DNA of 64,000 nt from Clostridium gelidum (GTDB lineage Bacteria > Bacillota > Clostridia > Clostridiales > Clostridiaceae). Of the stretch, positions 17,744 to 26,417 are shown in pieces. Location: the NCBI RefSeq assembly GCF_019977655.1, contig NZ_AP024849.1:1893001-1957000 (forward strand). Reading direction: 5' to 3'. Every line of letters begins with the position of its first letter. Positions within the stretch are counted from its first letter, which is position 1. The translations under genes and the position numbers were made by a program. The notes below the pieces were generated by a model. The model was not told the origin of the DNA, searched no databases, and saw only the letters and a list, made by a program, of their open reading frames with translations.

Positions 17744-18790
17744 ATGAGCAGAATAATGGTTCCAGCAACTTGTTGTAAGGTTGGTGAGATATTAGCAAAT
17801 GATGTTACAAATGACAAGGATATTATTATAGTAGTCAAAAATACTGTAGTAAATCAATATATAAAAGATAAATTTACGGAACTACAAATCCCATATATTT
17901 GGCTGTATCAACCTGTAAATAATGTGAATGATATGGAAAATAAAATAAAGTTTAAAGCGAAAAAGGAAACTTATAAAGATGTTATTCTGAATCTAAAGTG
18001 GGTTCTTAATAATCTAACTACTGGACATAAGTTGGATTATGAAAAGCTTGTAAGAATATTCAAGGCTTTAGTTGGTAACATAAATGAGAACAAATATATA
18101 GTCAAGTGTCTTGAAGATATTAAGGGTTTTGATGAGTATACATATACCCACTGCATAAATGTGGGTTTTTATTCCATGTTGATTGCAAAATGGCTTAATT
18201 TACCTGAATTTATAATACAGGAGGTAACTCAAGCGGGATTGCTTCATGATATCGGTAAAGTAAAGATACCTAATGAAATTATCAACAAGAATGAAAAGCT
18301 GACTACGGAAGAGTTTGAAGTAATAAAAAAGCATCCCATATATGGATATAATCTTATAAAGGATATTAGTTCTATCAGTGAAAGTGTAAAAAAGGCTGTG
18401 CTTTTACACCATGAAAGGATTGACTGTTCAGGCTATCCTTTTGGATATTCTGGTAGCGCTATTAGTTTATTAGCAAATATCGTATCAGTAGCTGATGTTT
18501 ATGACGCTATGACACAGAATAGGGTATACAAAGATAAGGTAGCCCCATTTGATGCCTTCGAAATGTTTTTGACCGTTGGAAAATCAATGTTTGATACTAC
18601 TGTACTAAATACTTTTTTAAAAAACATTGCAGCATTTTATGTGGGTGCAAATGTGATATTAAACAATGGTGACACGGGTGAAATAATGTGTATTCCTCCA
18701 AAGGATATTTTAAGTCCTATTATTAGTGTGAAATCAAAGTATATAGATCTTTCACAAGAACTTAGCCTAAAAGTATTAAGCTTATTGTAA
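17744..18790 (+). CDS. HD-GYP domain protein, probable cyclic-di-GMP phosphodiesterase
   Basis: 348 aa from the ATG at 17744 (AAGGTGG upstream). The N-terminal 110 residues resemble the DUF3391-like region of soluble HD-GYP proteins. The HD-GYP domain spans about 125-300: YTHCINVG, the metal pair GLLHDIGKVKIP, KKHPIYGY, HHERIDCSGYP and VADVYDAMTQNRVY. The motif usually reads HHE(R/K)xDGSGYP; here the first Gly is Cys, a conservative but uncommon change, and metal ligands are kept. It should degrade cyclic di-GMP, which commonly controls pili and motility. Confidence 0.9.
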   Translation: MSRIMVPATCCKVGEILANDVTNDKDIIIVVKNTVVNQYIKDKFTELQIPYIWLYQPVNNVNDMENKIKFKAKKETYKDVILNLKWVLNNLTTGHKLDYEKLVRIFKALVGNINENKYIVKCLEDIKGFDEYTYTHCINVGFYSMLIAKWLNLPEFIIQEVTQAGLLHDIGKVKIPNEIINKNEKLTTEEFEVIKKHPIYGYNLIKDISSISESVKKAVLLHHERIDCSGYPFGYSGSAISLLANIVSVADVYDAMTQNRVYKDKVAPFDAFEMFLTVGKSMFDTTVLNTFLKNIAAFYVGANVILNNGDTGEIMCIPPKDILSPIISVKSKYIDLSQELSLKVLSLL

Positions 18791-19017
18791 CAGTAATAGG
18801 GAGAGTGAAAACCTTATTGGTTGTTTAATTTAAGGAGAGTTTAATTTAAAAACTGATCAAATAAATACATGTAATATTGTTATATGTTTTTATTGTTATT
18901 AATATTTTGACATAGTAGAAGAAATTATAAATCTATAATTTGAAAAAGTTGGGAAAATAAATGCTTGAGGAATTACTAAAGCAACTAAAAATACAAAATT
19001 ATGTAGGGAGATACATT

Positions 19018-20049
19018 ATGAAAAACGGTAGCATAGAATTAAGTAATTTGGAACTTGAGGATATTATTGATTTAAAATTCCTCCAAAAGTTTCAAGATGA
19101 TTTTGCAGAAAGTATGAATATTGCCAGCGTAACGGTAGACAGAAATGGAAATCCAGTCACAAAACCAAGTAGTTATAGTAACATTTGTTTGAACTATACT
19201 CAATCAAAAGAAATTGGAAAGAATCGTTGCGCTCAGTGTCATAGTTATGCAGGAGAGGAAGCTTTTAAAACTGGAAAACCATATATTTATACATGTCATT
19301 CAGGACTTATTGATTTTGCAGCGCCTATAACAGTTCAAGGTGTGCTTATAGGTACAATACTTGGTGGGCAAATACTTTTTGTAGAACCTAAAGAAAATGA
19401 GTTTAAAAAGACGGCAAATGAACTAGGAATTGATGAAGATGAATATTACAAAGCAGCTAAGGAGGTACAAGTGGTAGCTGAAAGAAATGTTAAAGCAGCA
19501 GCAGAAGTTTTATTTTCTGTTGCAAATACACTTTCAAAGGACGGCTATCAACGGTTAAAAATTAAACAAATGACAGCAACACTTATGGAGAGCTTTGAGC
19601 AAATATCATCTGCAACTCAAGAATTGGCAGCTTCTTCAATGGAAGTTACTGAAAATCAAAGTACATTAAATAATGAGATATTAAATGTACAAGAACTTTC
19701 TAATGAAATAAATACTATTTTAGGATATATAAAAGGTATAGCAAATCAAACAAAGATGCTAGGACTTAATGCAGCTATTGAAGCTGCAAGAGTTGGAGAT
19801 ATGGGGAAAGGCTTTGGTGTAGTTGCTTCAGAAATAAGAAAGCTATCAGAAAATTCAAAAGAAACAACAAATAACATAGCTGATTTATTAGAAAAAATAC
19901 AATTATCGGTAAATAAAACTATTCAAATGTCAAATAGTACATTAAGTATAACAGAACAACAATCAGCAGCAATAGAAGAAACAAATGCGAGTGTTGAAGA
20001 GGTGACCAGCTTTACTGCAGAATTGGATAAATTAACCAATGAAAAATAG
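19018..20049 (+). CDS. Soluble chemoreceptor with PocR sensory domain, C terminus shortened
   Basis: 343 aa from the ATG at 19018 (AGGGAG at 7 nt); an in-frame ATG at 18961 would translate through that site. Residues 10-165 are a PocR ligand-binding domain (LEDIIDLKFLQKFQDDFAES, NRCAQCHS, YTCHSGLIDFAAPI). Residues 200-340 are a chemoreceptor signalling domain with the tip GIANQTKMLGLNAAIEAARV and MGKGFGVVASEIRKLSENSK. No membrane helix. The frame ends early at FTAELDKLTNEK; the usual last helix appears as a separate remnant at 20091. It can still form the hairpin tip, so it may be active. Confidence 0.88.
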   Translation: MKNGSIELSNLELEDIIDLKFLQKFQDDFAESMNIASVTVDRNGNPVTKPSSYSNICLNYTQSKEIGKNRCAQCHSYAGEEAFKTGKPYIYTCHSGLIDFAAPITVQGVLIGTILGGQILFVEPKENEFKKTANELGIDEDEYYKAAKEVQVVAERNVKAAAEVLFSVANTLSKDGYQRLKIKQMTATLMESFEQISSATQELAASSMEVTENQSTLNNEILNVQELSNEINTILGYIKGIANQTKMLGLNAAIEAARVGDMGKGFGVVASEIRKLSENSKETTNNIADLLEKIQLSVNKTIQMSNSTLSITEQQSAAIEETNASVEEVTSFTAELDKLTNEK

Positions 20050-20090
20050 AAGCTATAAAAACTTGAGATGTGAAAACAGAAATTATAATT

Positions 20091-20163
20091 CTATTTTGTA
20101 ACAGCTCAAGGTCAAGTTGAGCTTACTCAAAAGCTTAATGAAATGATTGCGAAATTTAAGTGA
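20091..20163 (+). pseudogene. Detached C-terminal helix of a chemoreceptor
   Basis: Reading TAQGQVELTQKLNEMIAKFK and a stop, this is the typical end of cytoplasmic chemoreceptors (Leu/Lys-rich helix ending KFK). It is cut off from the PocR receptor by a stop at 20049 and about 40 bp of unrelated sequence, so the receptor gene has suffered a frameshift or small rearrangement. Confidence 0.55.
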
Positions 20164-20207
20164 TAGTAGATAATTTTGTGTAAAAGCAAAATTATCTACT
20201 ATCACTT
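20158..20207. terminator. Very long perfect hairpin, probable bidirectional terminator
   Basis: Two perfect 21-bp arms (20158-20178 and 20187-20207) around an 8-nt loop. The left arm overlaps the last codons of the chemoreceptor remnant. There is no long T-run on either side. It separates the receptor from the convergent GH8 gene. Confidence 0.65.
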
Positions 20208-20254
20208 AATAAGTTTTCTAATATAACAAACAAGAAGAGATGGTTGGTACGTTA

Positions 20255-20302
20255 AATATCCATGGAAACTTTGGAATTGTTATTTATTTTCACGTGCCTT
20301 AA
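20255..20302 (+). repeat. Right-end relic of the TTAGGCACA repeat
   Basis: AAATATCCATGG, then TTGTTATTTATTTTCACGTGCC and TTAA match the right end of the complete copies (39656, 50341). The left end is missing. It abuts the 3' end of the GH8 gene. Confidence 0.75.
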
Positions 20303-20311
20303 TAAAGATAA

Positions 20312-21517
20312 TCACCAATTTCCAGTTGCAACTATCATTGCCATAAGTTTAAGGGTATTTTCATAAAATGTACATTTTGTTATTGGTTTATTGATTAGAG
20401 TATTCCAAAGAGAAATAGTCCAATCATCATTTCCTTTTTCTATAAGGGAACTAACTAGAAATGGAGCTATGAAAGATAAATTATTAGCATAGCCAAAGGA
20501 TTTACCAGGATAATCATTAGCTATGTAATAGCCTGATTTTATATTTTCAGGGTTAGATGAAGTTTCTTTTTTTATCCAATTGTTTAAAGTGTGAAGCTCA
20601 TTAGTTACGGGTGTGTTATTTAAAATAACATCCATAGAATATCGTAAGGGAATTCTACAACTATTAAAATAATAATCACCATCATGAATAGTTTCAAGAA
20701 CTTTAACTTTTGGTGCTATATATCTACCGTTAGCCCTTATAAAAAAATCTGGCATCAAACCATTATGTTTGCTCTGTCTTTTCATTTGTTCAGAAATAAT
20801 AAAATTAATTGTTTTTATTACCAAGTTCCATTGATCACTATTCTTAGTATCGTATTTAATAAATTCTCTAATATGATATAACAAAAAATCTGAGCTTCTT
20901 GTTACATATTTAAAATTATTATCTTTTATTCCTAGAACCCAATCACCTAAGGTTAATATATAATCCCTTTTATTCACGCAACTATCCATTAAGGCATTAA
21001 TTCTTTTAATTGCTTCATCTTTATAATTAATTTTATCATTTTCTCCCCAAAGCTTATGGGCAAGAAGTAGGCCATAGCTTATATCCATATCACCATCTGT
21101 AGCAGAGGACGTTTCAGGTTCACTATTAACAATATTACCTTGAGAGTTTTTAATCTGCTGCCATGCCATTAAGTTACTATTATAAATACTGGGGTAGGAT
21201 TTTATATAATTATATAATGAAGCAAAATGAACTTTAGCACTAACATCAAATTTACTCATAAGTGGAAATATCACCATACCATAGCCCATTGCTTCTGAAC
21301 AAGTAACAGCATTGCTAAAAGCAGGCTGGTCAAGGGAATAAAATAGATATTCCTTTAGGGTAGAAGAATCTTCTACAGCTCTTAAGTAACGAATCTTCCA
21401 ATCATTATAAAAAGATAATAGCTCCAAATTTAAGTTGGTTTGAGAATAAAGATTAATTAATGAATCATTATAAATTTTAAACACCACCTTTTTATTAGTA
21501 TATTTTTCAAAAGGCAA
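20312..21517 (-). CDS. Glycoside hydrolase family 8 protein, N terminus probably decayed
   Basis: 401 aa if read from a TTG at 21517. GH8 features: VTCSEAMGYGM (catalytic Glu as general acid near residue 78), ATDGDMDISYGLLLAHKLWG (the family signature with the key Asp) and a C-terminal GYANNLSFIAPF. GH8 enzymes cleave beta-1,4-glucans, chitosan or xylan and are normally exported. No ATG, no good ribosome binding site and no signal peptide lie in frame; a hydrophobic stretch (NNKVNSIIFAF) is found in another frame just upstream, ending at a stop next to the TTG. This suggests a frameshift that cut off the signal sequence. The catalytic part looks intact. Confidence 0.82.
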   Translation of the reverse strand: MPFEKYTNKKVVFKIYNDSLINLYSQTNLNLELLSFYNDWKIRYLRAVEDSSTLKEYLFYSLDQPAFSNAVTCSEAMGYGMVIFPLMSKFDVSAKVHFASLYNYIKSYPSIYNSNLMAWQQIKNSQGNIVNSEPETSSATDGDMDISYGLLLAHKLWGENDKINYKDEAIKRINALMDSCVNKRDYILTLGDWVLGIKDNNFKYVTRSSDFLLYHIREFIKYDTKNSDQWNLVIKTINFIISEQMKRQSKHNGLMPDFFIRANGRYIAPKVKVLETIHDGDYYFNSCRIPLRYSMDVILNNTPVTNELHTLNNWIKKETSSNPENIKSGYYIANDYPGKSFGYANNLSFIAPFLVSSLIEKGNDDWTISLWNTLINKPITKCTFYENTLKLMAMIVATGNW

Positions 21518-21656
21518 AAATAATACTATTAACTTTATTATTTATAAGTATCCAAGTGTTATATAGTATTCTTAAAATAAGCTTAAAATTAAGAAAACAG
21601 ACAAATTATATGGAAAATATATGTTAATATAGATAATAGTTAAGGAGTGAGAATTA

Positions 21657-23117
21657 ATGATAAAACATAATAAATTTATTTTAGGATTACTTGCACTTGC
21701 AATAAGTACAAGTGTCATAAGTTATAATACAACAGTAAGAGCAAATGCAGAAGAAACAATGCAATTATACCATATTTTGACAGATGACCGATTGCCTATA
21801 CATGAGGCAATTGATAAAAATGGGATTACATGGGAATACAAGGAACTTAGTGATGGAACTCTTTTTATTGTACGTGCAAAGAATGCTCAAGCACACATGG
21901 AAGTTCCATCACAGATAAATGGAAAAAATGTATCAATTATTAGTGATGTACCACAATATCCAGAATTTAAAGATTATCTTTCAGCGGATGAGCGTAAGGA
22001 TCATGTAATACAAAGTGTTATAATACCCTCAACAGTAAAATTTATTGAATCAGGTGCTTTTGCGTGTGTAAATTTAACTGATGTGCAGCTTCCAACTACT
22101 ACATGGGTAGGAAAGGGTGCTTTTATGTCTACACCATGGTATGAAAAGCAACGAGATTCTAAAGGATTAATAATCATAAATGGAAGATTACTTGATGCAG
22201 AGAATCAATCTGGAGATATTACAATACCTTCGAATGTGAAAGAAATAGCAGAGGGTGCATTTTCTGGTAATATGACTAGTGTTACAATTCCAACCGGTGT
22301 TATAGATATAGGTGAAAATGCGTTTAGCAATTGTAGTAATATAAAAAGTATTGTAATTCCAAATGGCATTACAGAAATAAAGCCTGGTACTTTTTCCCGA
22401 TGCTATAAGTTAGAAGACGTTACAATTCCAAATAGTGTTACTAAAATAGGTAAAGAGGCCTTTAGTAATTGTAGTAAATTGGAAAATATTACAATTCCAG
22501 ATAGTGTTACAGAAATAGACGAGGGTGCTTTTTCATATTGTAGTAGTTTAAAAAAGGTCAAAATCCCTAATAATACACAATTGGGATTTGATGCTTTTGA
22601 TGATGAGGTAACTATTATAAAAAATGGAGTTTCATATAATTTTAAAGATATAAATAAAAAATCATCAAATACTGCCCAAACAACAACACCTGCAATAAAT
22701 AATGTGCCTCAAAAAGCTACAGTGCAACAAGGCTGGCATAAAGACGGAAACTATTGGAATTGGTTATGGAGTGATGGATCTAAAAGAAATGGTTGGTATA
22801 ATGAAGGTGAAAACTGGTACTATTTCTATGGAAATGGTCAAATGGCTACTGGATTTATAGATCTTGGCGGCGGATTCAAATATTATCTAAAACCAAATTC
22901 AGGTGATGGTAAAGCAGTTATGGCAATAGGAGGCGAATATATTGCTGGAGATTGGTATTATTTTAATTCAGCTTCAAATGGATATAAAGGAGCGATGAAA
23001 AGAGGTTGGATTTATGATGGGGGAAATTGGTACTATTTTTATAGTAGTGGCCAAATGGCACATAATACAACTATAGATGGATATTACGTTAATTCTAGTG
23101 GTGCATGGGTTAGTTAA
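21657..23117 (+). CDS. Secreted protein with BspA-type leucine-rich repeats and choline-binding-type cell-wall repeats
   Basis: 486 aa, ATG at 21657 behind AAGGAGTGAG. Signal peptide 1-30 (FILGLLALAISTSVIS, cut near VRANA). Residues 60-320 hold BspA-type (LRR_5) repeats of about 23 residues, e.g. LENITIPDSVTEIDEGAFSY. After a Thr/Gln linker, residues 360-486 carry choline/glucan-binding-type repeats (GWYNEGENWYYFYGNGQMAT, GDWYYFNS, GGNWYYFYSSGQMA). It should attach non-covalently to the cell wall and present LRRs for adhesion or ligand binding. It is a single gene, divergent from GH8. Confidence 0.92.
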   Translation: MIKHNKFILGLLALAISTSVISYNTTVRANAEETMQLYHILTDDRLPIHEAIDKNGITWEYKELSDGTLFIVRAKNAQAHMEVPSQINGKNVSIISDVPQYPEFKDYLSADERKDHVIQSVIIPSTVKFIESGAFACVNLTDVQLPTTTWVGKGAFMSTPWYEKQRDSKGLIIINGRLLDAENQSGDITIPSNVKEIAEGAFSGNMTSVTIPTGVIDIGENAFSNCSNIKSIVIPNGITEIKPGTFSRCYKLEDVTIPNSVTKIGKEAFSNCSKLENITIPDSVTEIDEGAFSYCSSLKKVKIPNNTQLGFDAFDDEVTIIKNGVSYNFKDINKKSSNTAQTTTPAINNVPQKATVQQGWHKDGNYWNWLWSDGSKRNGWYNEGENWYYFYGNGQMATGFIDLGGGFKYYLKPNSGDGKAVMAIGGEYIAGDWYYFNSASNGYKGAMKRGWIYDGGNWYYFYSSGQMAHNTTIDGYYVNSSGAWVS

Positions 23118-23210
23118 GTAGGTAACTCCATTAAACAAATGATGTGGTGTTAATCATGTGCTTAGCGAGGTTGTGCGAGTTGAGTTTATTTAGTCTATTT
23201 AAAGTACCAA

Positions 23211-23239
23211 TTGACAAGAAAAATTTCGTAAAGTATAAT
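23211..23239 (+). promoter_or_regulatory. Consensus sigma-A promoter of the acetyltransferase-rsgA operon
   Basis: TTGACA (23211-23216), a 17-bp spacer and TATAAT (23234-23239): a perfect match in both boxes. Transcription would start near 23246, about 320 nt before the first large gene, leaving room for a regulated leader. Confidence 0.88.
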
Positions 23240-23300
23240 ATGGTTACAAAAGAATTTATTGTAAAATTTTCAATATGTTCTATGAAAGGAGAAATGTAAA

Positions 23301-23333
23301 ATGATATTAAGTGTAAAGGTGATTACTGAATAA
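23301..23333 (+). CDS. Leader peptide MILSVKVITE, candidate regulatory uORF
   Basis: A 10-codon frame starting with ATG 11 nt after AAGGAGA and ending TAA at 23331. It lies 55 nt into the predicted transcript and ahead of several hairpins and a strong terminator. Strong promoter, good ribosome binding site, tiny frame and terminator before the gene is the usual plan of ribosome-stalling attenuators controlling resistance genes. The order of elements is seen; translation and stalling are inferred. Confidence 0.5.
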   Translation: MILSVKVITE

Positions 23334-23523
23334 AACTAAATATGGGCGAAAATGTAATTTTAGGGGGTTATTGTACCCTTTGTTTGTCTTACGTTTTTGC
23401 AGTTACAAAGAACCTTTTATAATATACTGACTATTAAGCACAAGTAACAATACAGGTAATCCTGTTTATTATTATTCCCGCAGATAGCATCCAGTTTTGA
23501 GGTTGCTTACTGCGGGATTTTTC
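23334..23523 (+). promoter_or_regulatory. Transcription attenuator: structured leader with terminator
   Basis: The leader holds small hairpins (AGGG...ACCCT near 23360-23380; CAGG-TAAT-CCTG near 23453) and then the strong stem CCCGCAG/CTGCGGG (23477-23483 with 23510-23516) with a long loop and ATTTTTCT tail. The terminator lies 40 bp before the acetyltransferase start and belongs to the same transcript as the promoter at 23211, so it must be read through for expression. No known metabolite riboswitch is recognised. Confidence 0.6.
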
Positions 23524-23564
23524 TGCCCATTTTTAGAGAGCTTAATTGAAAGGAGAGACATATA

Positions 23565-24110
23565 GTGTATTTAGAAACAGAGAGATTAATACTTAGAAAA
23601 TTTTTAGAGGAGGATTGGAAAGATTTATATGAATATCTTTCTAAAGAAAATGTAATTAAATTTGAACCTTACGGCATTTATAGTGAGGATGAATGCAAGG
23701 AAGAAGCAGTCAATCGTTCTCAAAATGAGGCTTTCTGGGCAGTTTGCCTTAAAGAAAATAATAAATTAATTGGAAATATATATTTTAAGCAACAAGAACC
23801 TAAAGAATTTATGACATGGGAAATTGGGTATGTTTTTAATCCTTTATACTATAGAAAAGGATATGCTACGGAATCAAGCAAAAGAATTTTAAAGTATGGA
23901 TTTGAGCAAATAGGTATGCGCCGCATTATCGCTAAGTGTAACCCTGAAAATAGTGCTTCGTGGAAATTATTAGAACGGCTTTCAATGCGATTAGAAGGAC
24001 ATTTTAAAAAGCCAGTTTATTTCAAAAAAACAATTGATGGTAAGGAAATATGGCATGATTGTTATCAATATGCCATGTTAGAGGAAGAATGGTTTGATTC
24101 TACTAAATAA
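23565..24110 (+). CDS. GNAT acetyltransferase (RimJ/RimL-like)
   Basis: 181 aa, GTG start at 23565 with AGGAGAG at 9 nt. Starts with the RimJ/L-type LETERLILRKFLEEDW. Acetyl-CoA site: IGYVFNPLYYRKGYATESSK (the R/Q-x-x-G-x-A/G loop is RKGYAT); later RRIIAKCNPENSASWKLLER is typical. It transfers an acetyl group to a protein N terminus or small molecule; substrate unknown. The attenuator in front of it and rsgA behind it suggest a role under ribosome stress, perhaps modification of a translation inhibitor. That is inference. Confidence 0.85.
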   Translation: MYLETERLILRKFLEEDWKDLYEYLSKENVIKFEPYGIYSEDECKEEAVNRSQNEAFWAVCLKENNKLIGNIYFKQQEPKEFMTWEIGYVFNPLYYRKGYATESSKRILKYGFEQIGMRRIIAKCNPENSASWKLLERLSMRLEGHFKKPVYFKKTIDGKEIWHDCYQYAMLEEEWFDSTK

Positions 24111-24146
24111 TTTTAAGAAGATATTTAATTAATATGGAGGAATTTG

Positions 24147-25220
24147 ATGAGTAATAACAATATAGAGAAATATGGATATAACGATTTTTTTGAAAAACAG
24201 GTGAATGAGCTTAAGATATCTGCTACAGATTTGATACCTGCAAGAGTAGTTGAGGTTCAAAAGGAACAATATAAGCTTGCAACAGAATATGGAGAAAGTG
24301 ATGGAAAACTAAAAGGCGCTTTATTTTATAATGATAAAATCCACAATGTGTATCCTACAGTTGGTGATTTTGTTTTAGCGCAGCATAATCCTTTAGGAGA
24401 AGATATTATATATCACGTACTTGAGAGAAAAAGTAAATTTTCAAGACTTGATTCTTTTAATAATGTTGAGCAAATTGTAGCTGCCAATTTTGATTATGTA
24501 TTTATAATGCTTTCATTAAATAATGACTTTAGCTTAAAACGAACAGAAAGATATTTGACTGCTGCATGGCAAAGTGGAGCTTCACCGGTAATTATAATGA
24601 CTAAAGCGGATTTATGTAGTGATTATAGTTCACAGAAAGAGGAAGTTGAAAAGATAGCGCCGCTTGTTCCTATAATAGCGGTAAGTTCTATAACTAAAGA
24701 AGGTTTGGAGGGACTAGGGACTTATATAGCGCCTTATAAAACGATTGTGTTTTTAGGATCCTCTGGTATTGGTAAATCATCATTGGTTAATGCACTTTCT
24801 GGTGAAGAAGTAATGAAAGTAAATACCATTCGTGAAGATGATAGTAAAGGCCGCCACACCACAACTCATAGACAACTTATTAAACTTAAAAATGATGCTA
24901 TGATTATTGATACACCAGGTATGCGTGAATTAGGACTGTGGAATGTATCAGAGGGCTTGGATATAGTCTTTGATGAAATTGAAGAATTATCTAAAAAGTG
25001 TAAGTTTAAAGATTGTGCTCATGAAAAAGAGCCAGGCTGTGCAGTAAGAGATGCCTTGGAAAGCGGAGAATTGTCAAGGGAAAGATGGGATAACTATATA
25101 AAATTAAAAAAAGAAGCAATGTTTGCGAAACAGAAAGAGGATTCAAACCTTCGTTCAAAGGAAAAAGCTAAATGGAAAAGCATATCTAAATTTCAAAAAG
25201 AATTAAAAAGGAGATATTAA
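24147..25220 (+). CDS. rsgA: Ribosome small-subunit-dependent GTPase A (RsgA/YjeQ)
   Basis: 357 aa from the ATG at 24147 behind GGAGG. OB-fold N terminus (about 30-105), then a circularly permuted GTPase: G4 MTKAD comes before G1 GSSGIGKSSLVN, with switch motif GRHTTTHR and G3 DTPGMREL. A zinc-binding Cys/His cluster CKFKDCAHEKEPGC follows near residue 290. The order G4-G1-G3 is diagnostic of RsgA, which helps mature the 30S subunit. Being in an operon with acetyltransferases rather than with prkC or rpe suggests an additional rsgA copy; a housekeeping copy may exist elsewhere. Confidence 0.93.
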   Translation: MSNNNIEKYGYNDFFEKQVNELKISATDLIPARVVEVQKEQYKLATEYGESDGKLKGALFYNDKIHNVYPTVGDFVLAQHNPLGEDIIYHVLERKSKFSRLDSFNNVEQIVAANFDYVFIMLSLNNDFSLKRTERYLTAAWQSGASPVIIMTKADLCSDYSSQKEEVEKIAPLVPIIAVSSITKEGLEGLGTYIAPYKTIVFLGSSGIGKSSLVNALSGEEVMKVNTIREDDSKGRHTTTHRQLIKLKNDAMIIDTPGMRELGLWNVSEGLDIVFDEIEELSKKCKFKDCAHEKEPGCAVRDALESGELSRERWDNYIKLKKEAMFAKQKEDSNLRSKEKAKWKSISKFQKELKRRY

Positions 25221-25222
25221 AA

Positions 25223-26176
25223 ATGTTAGGAAAGGAATTAAATCAATCTATTTGTTTGAAAGAATATATAACTGAAAAAGAGTATAAGGAGATAACTGAG
25301 CTTAAGGAGTTTTGTAGTTCAAATGATAAAGTAAATCTAAAGTTAGGATTGCACTATAAGTTAAATATGCCTAAAAGTTCTGAGATAGAATTAGAAAATA
25401 TAAATGAATTTCTTTATTATATAGATGAAGTTTTGGTAGCATACCTTGGTATTTCATGCTTTGGAGGGAATATAGGTGAAATTAGTGGTATGACTCATCC
25501 AAATTGGAGAAGAAAAGGTATATTTAAGAAGCTTTTTGAACTTGGTAGAGACGAGTGCAAGAATAGAAATTTTAATAAAATATTACTATTATCAGATGGT
25601 AAATCAAGCTCGGGAATTGAATTTATAAAGATTGTTAATGGAAATTATGACTTTTCAGAATATAGAATGAAACGATTTAACAAAGTTTCTTCAGAAAGCA
25701 TGAATTCTATTAATTTAAGAAAAGCTGTGAAGCTTGATAAAAAGGAGATTGGAAAGCAAAATACAATGTTTTTTAATGATATAGAAGAAATTGAAAATTT
25801 TCAAGAGGAAGATGTAGAAGAAAGTGAAAGTATTCAAAAGGTAGATATAGATGGGATTGGAAGTTCTGCAGAGGGAGAGGAAAGATTAAATGAAGGCATA
25901 TATATGGTTGAACTTAAGGGAGAGACTATAGGGAAAATTAATGTGGAATACAGTGACAATGTAGCTTTTATATTTGGGTTTGGAATATTACCAGATTTTA
26001 GAGGTAAAGGCTATGGAAAAGCAGCTTTAAAGGAAGCTTTGTGCATCATAAATGAAAAAAACATTTATGAAATAGAATTGGATGTAGAATGCAAAAATAA
26101 TACTGCGCTTAATTTATATAAATCTTGCGGATTTGAAGAACAGTCTGTAATGAATTATTATAAGTACTACATCTAA
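25223..26176 (+). CDS. Protein with two GNAT acetyltransferase folds
   Basis: 317 aa, starting 2 bp after rsgA, with its ribosome binding site AGGAG inside rsgA. The N-terminal half has GNIGEISGMTHPNWRRKGIF (first acetyl-CoA loop), the C-terminal half AFIFGFGILPDFRGKGYGKA (second loop) and the closing NTALNLYKSCGFEE. The two halves are joined by an acidic linker. The C-terminal half has the better loop (RGKGYG) and is likely the active one. Substrate unknown. Confidence 0.85.
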   Translation: MLGKELNQSICLKEYITEKEYKEITELKEFCSSNDKVNLKLGLHYKLNMPKSSEIELENINEFLYYIDEVLVAYLGISCFGGNIGEISGMTHPNWRRKGIFKKLFELGRDECKNRNFNKILLLSDGKSSSGIEFIKIVNGNYDFSEYRMKRFNKVSSESMNSINLRKAVKLDKKEIGKQNTMFFNDIEEIENFQEEDVEESESIQKVDIDGIGSSAEGEERLNEGIYMVELKGETIGKINVEYSDNVAFIFGFGILPDFRGKGYGKAALKEALCIINEKNIYEIELDVECKNNTALNLYKSCGFEEQSVMNYYKYYI

Positions 26177-26220
26177 TTGTAATATCAAACTTAGTTTGAT
26201 GCAAAAAACATACTATATTT

Positions 26221-26251
26221 TTTGATTTGTTATTTTGGTTCATATACCTAA
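26221..26251 (+). repeat. Degenerate right-end relic of the TTAGGCACA repeat
   Basis: TTTGATTTGTTATTTTGGTTCA followed by TATACCTAAA resembles GGACTTGTTATTT...TGTGCCTAA, with several changes. It is the weakest member of the family in the window. Confidence 0.4.
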
Positions 26252-26417
26252 AGCAGGAAACTTAAGAATTTAATGAAGGTACCCTGAATTTATATTTTAT
26301 GATACATTCTGTTTTTATAGGTATTGTTATTGAATGTAGTCTAAGGCAAAAAATAGCAATTTATATTAAAAGAATAATTTGTATATAACATATAATGTAT
26401 AAAAAGGAGTTGATTAT

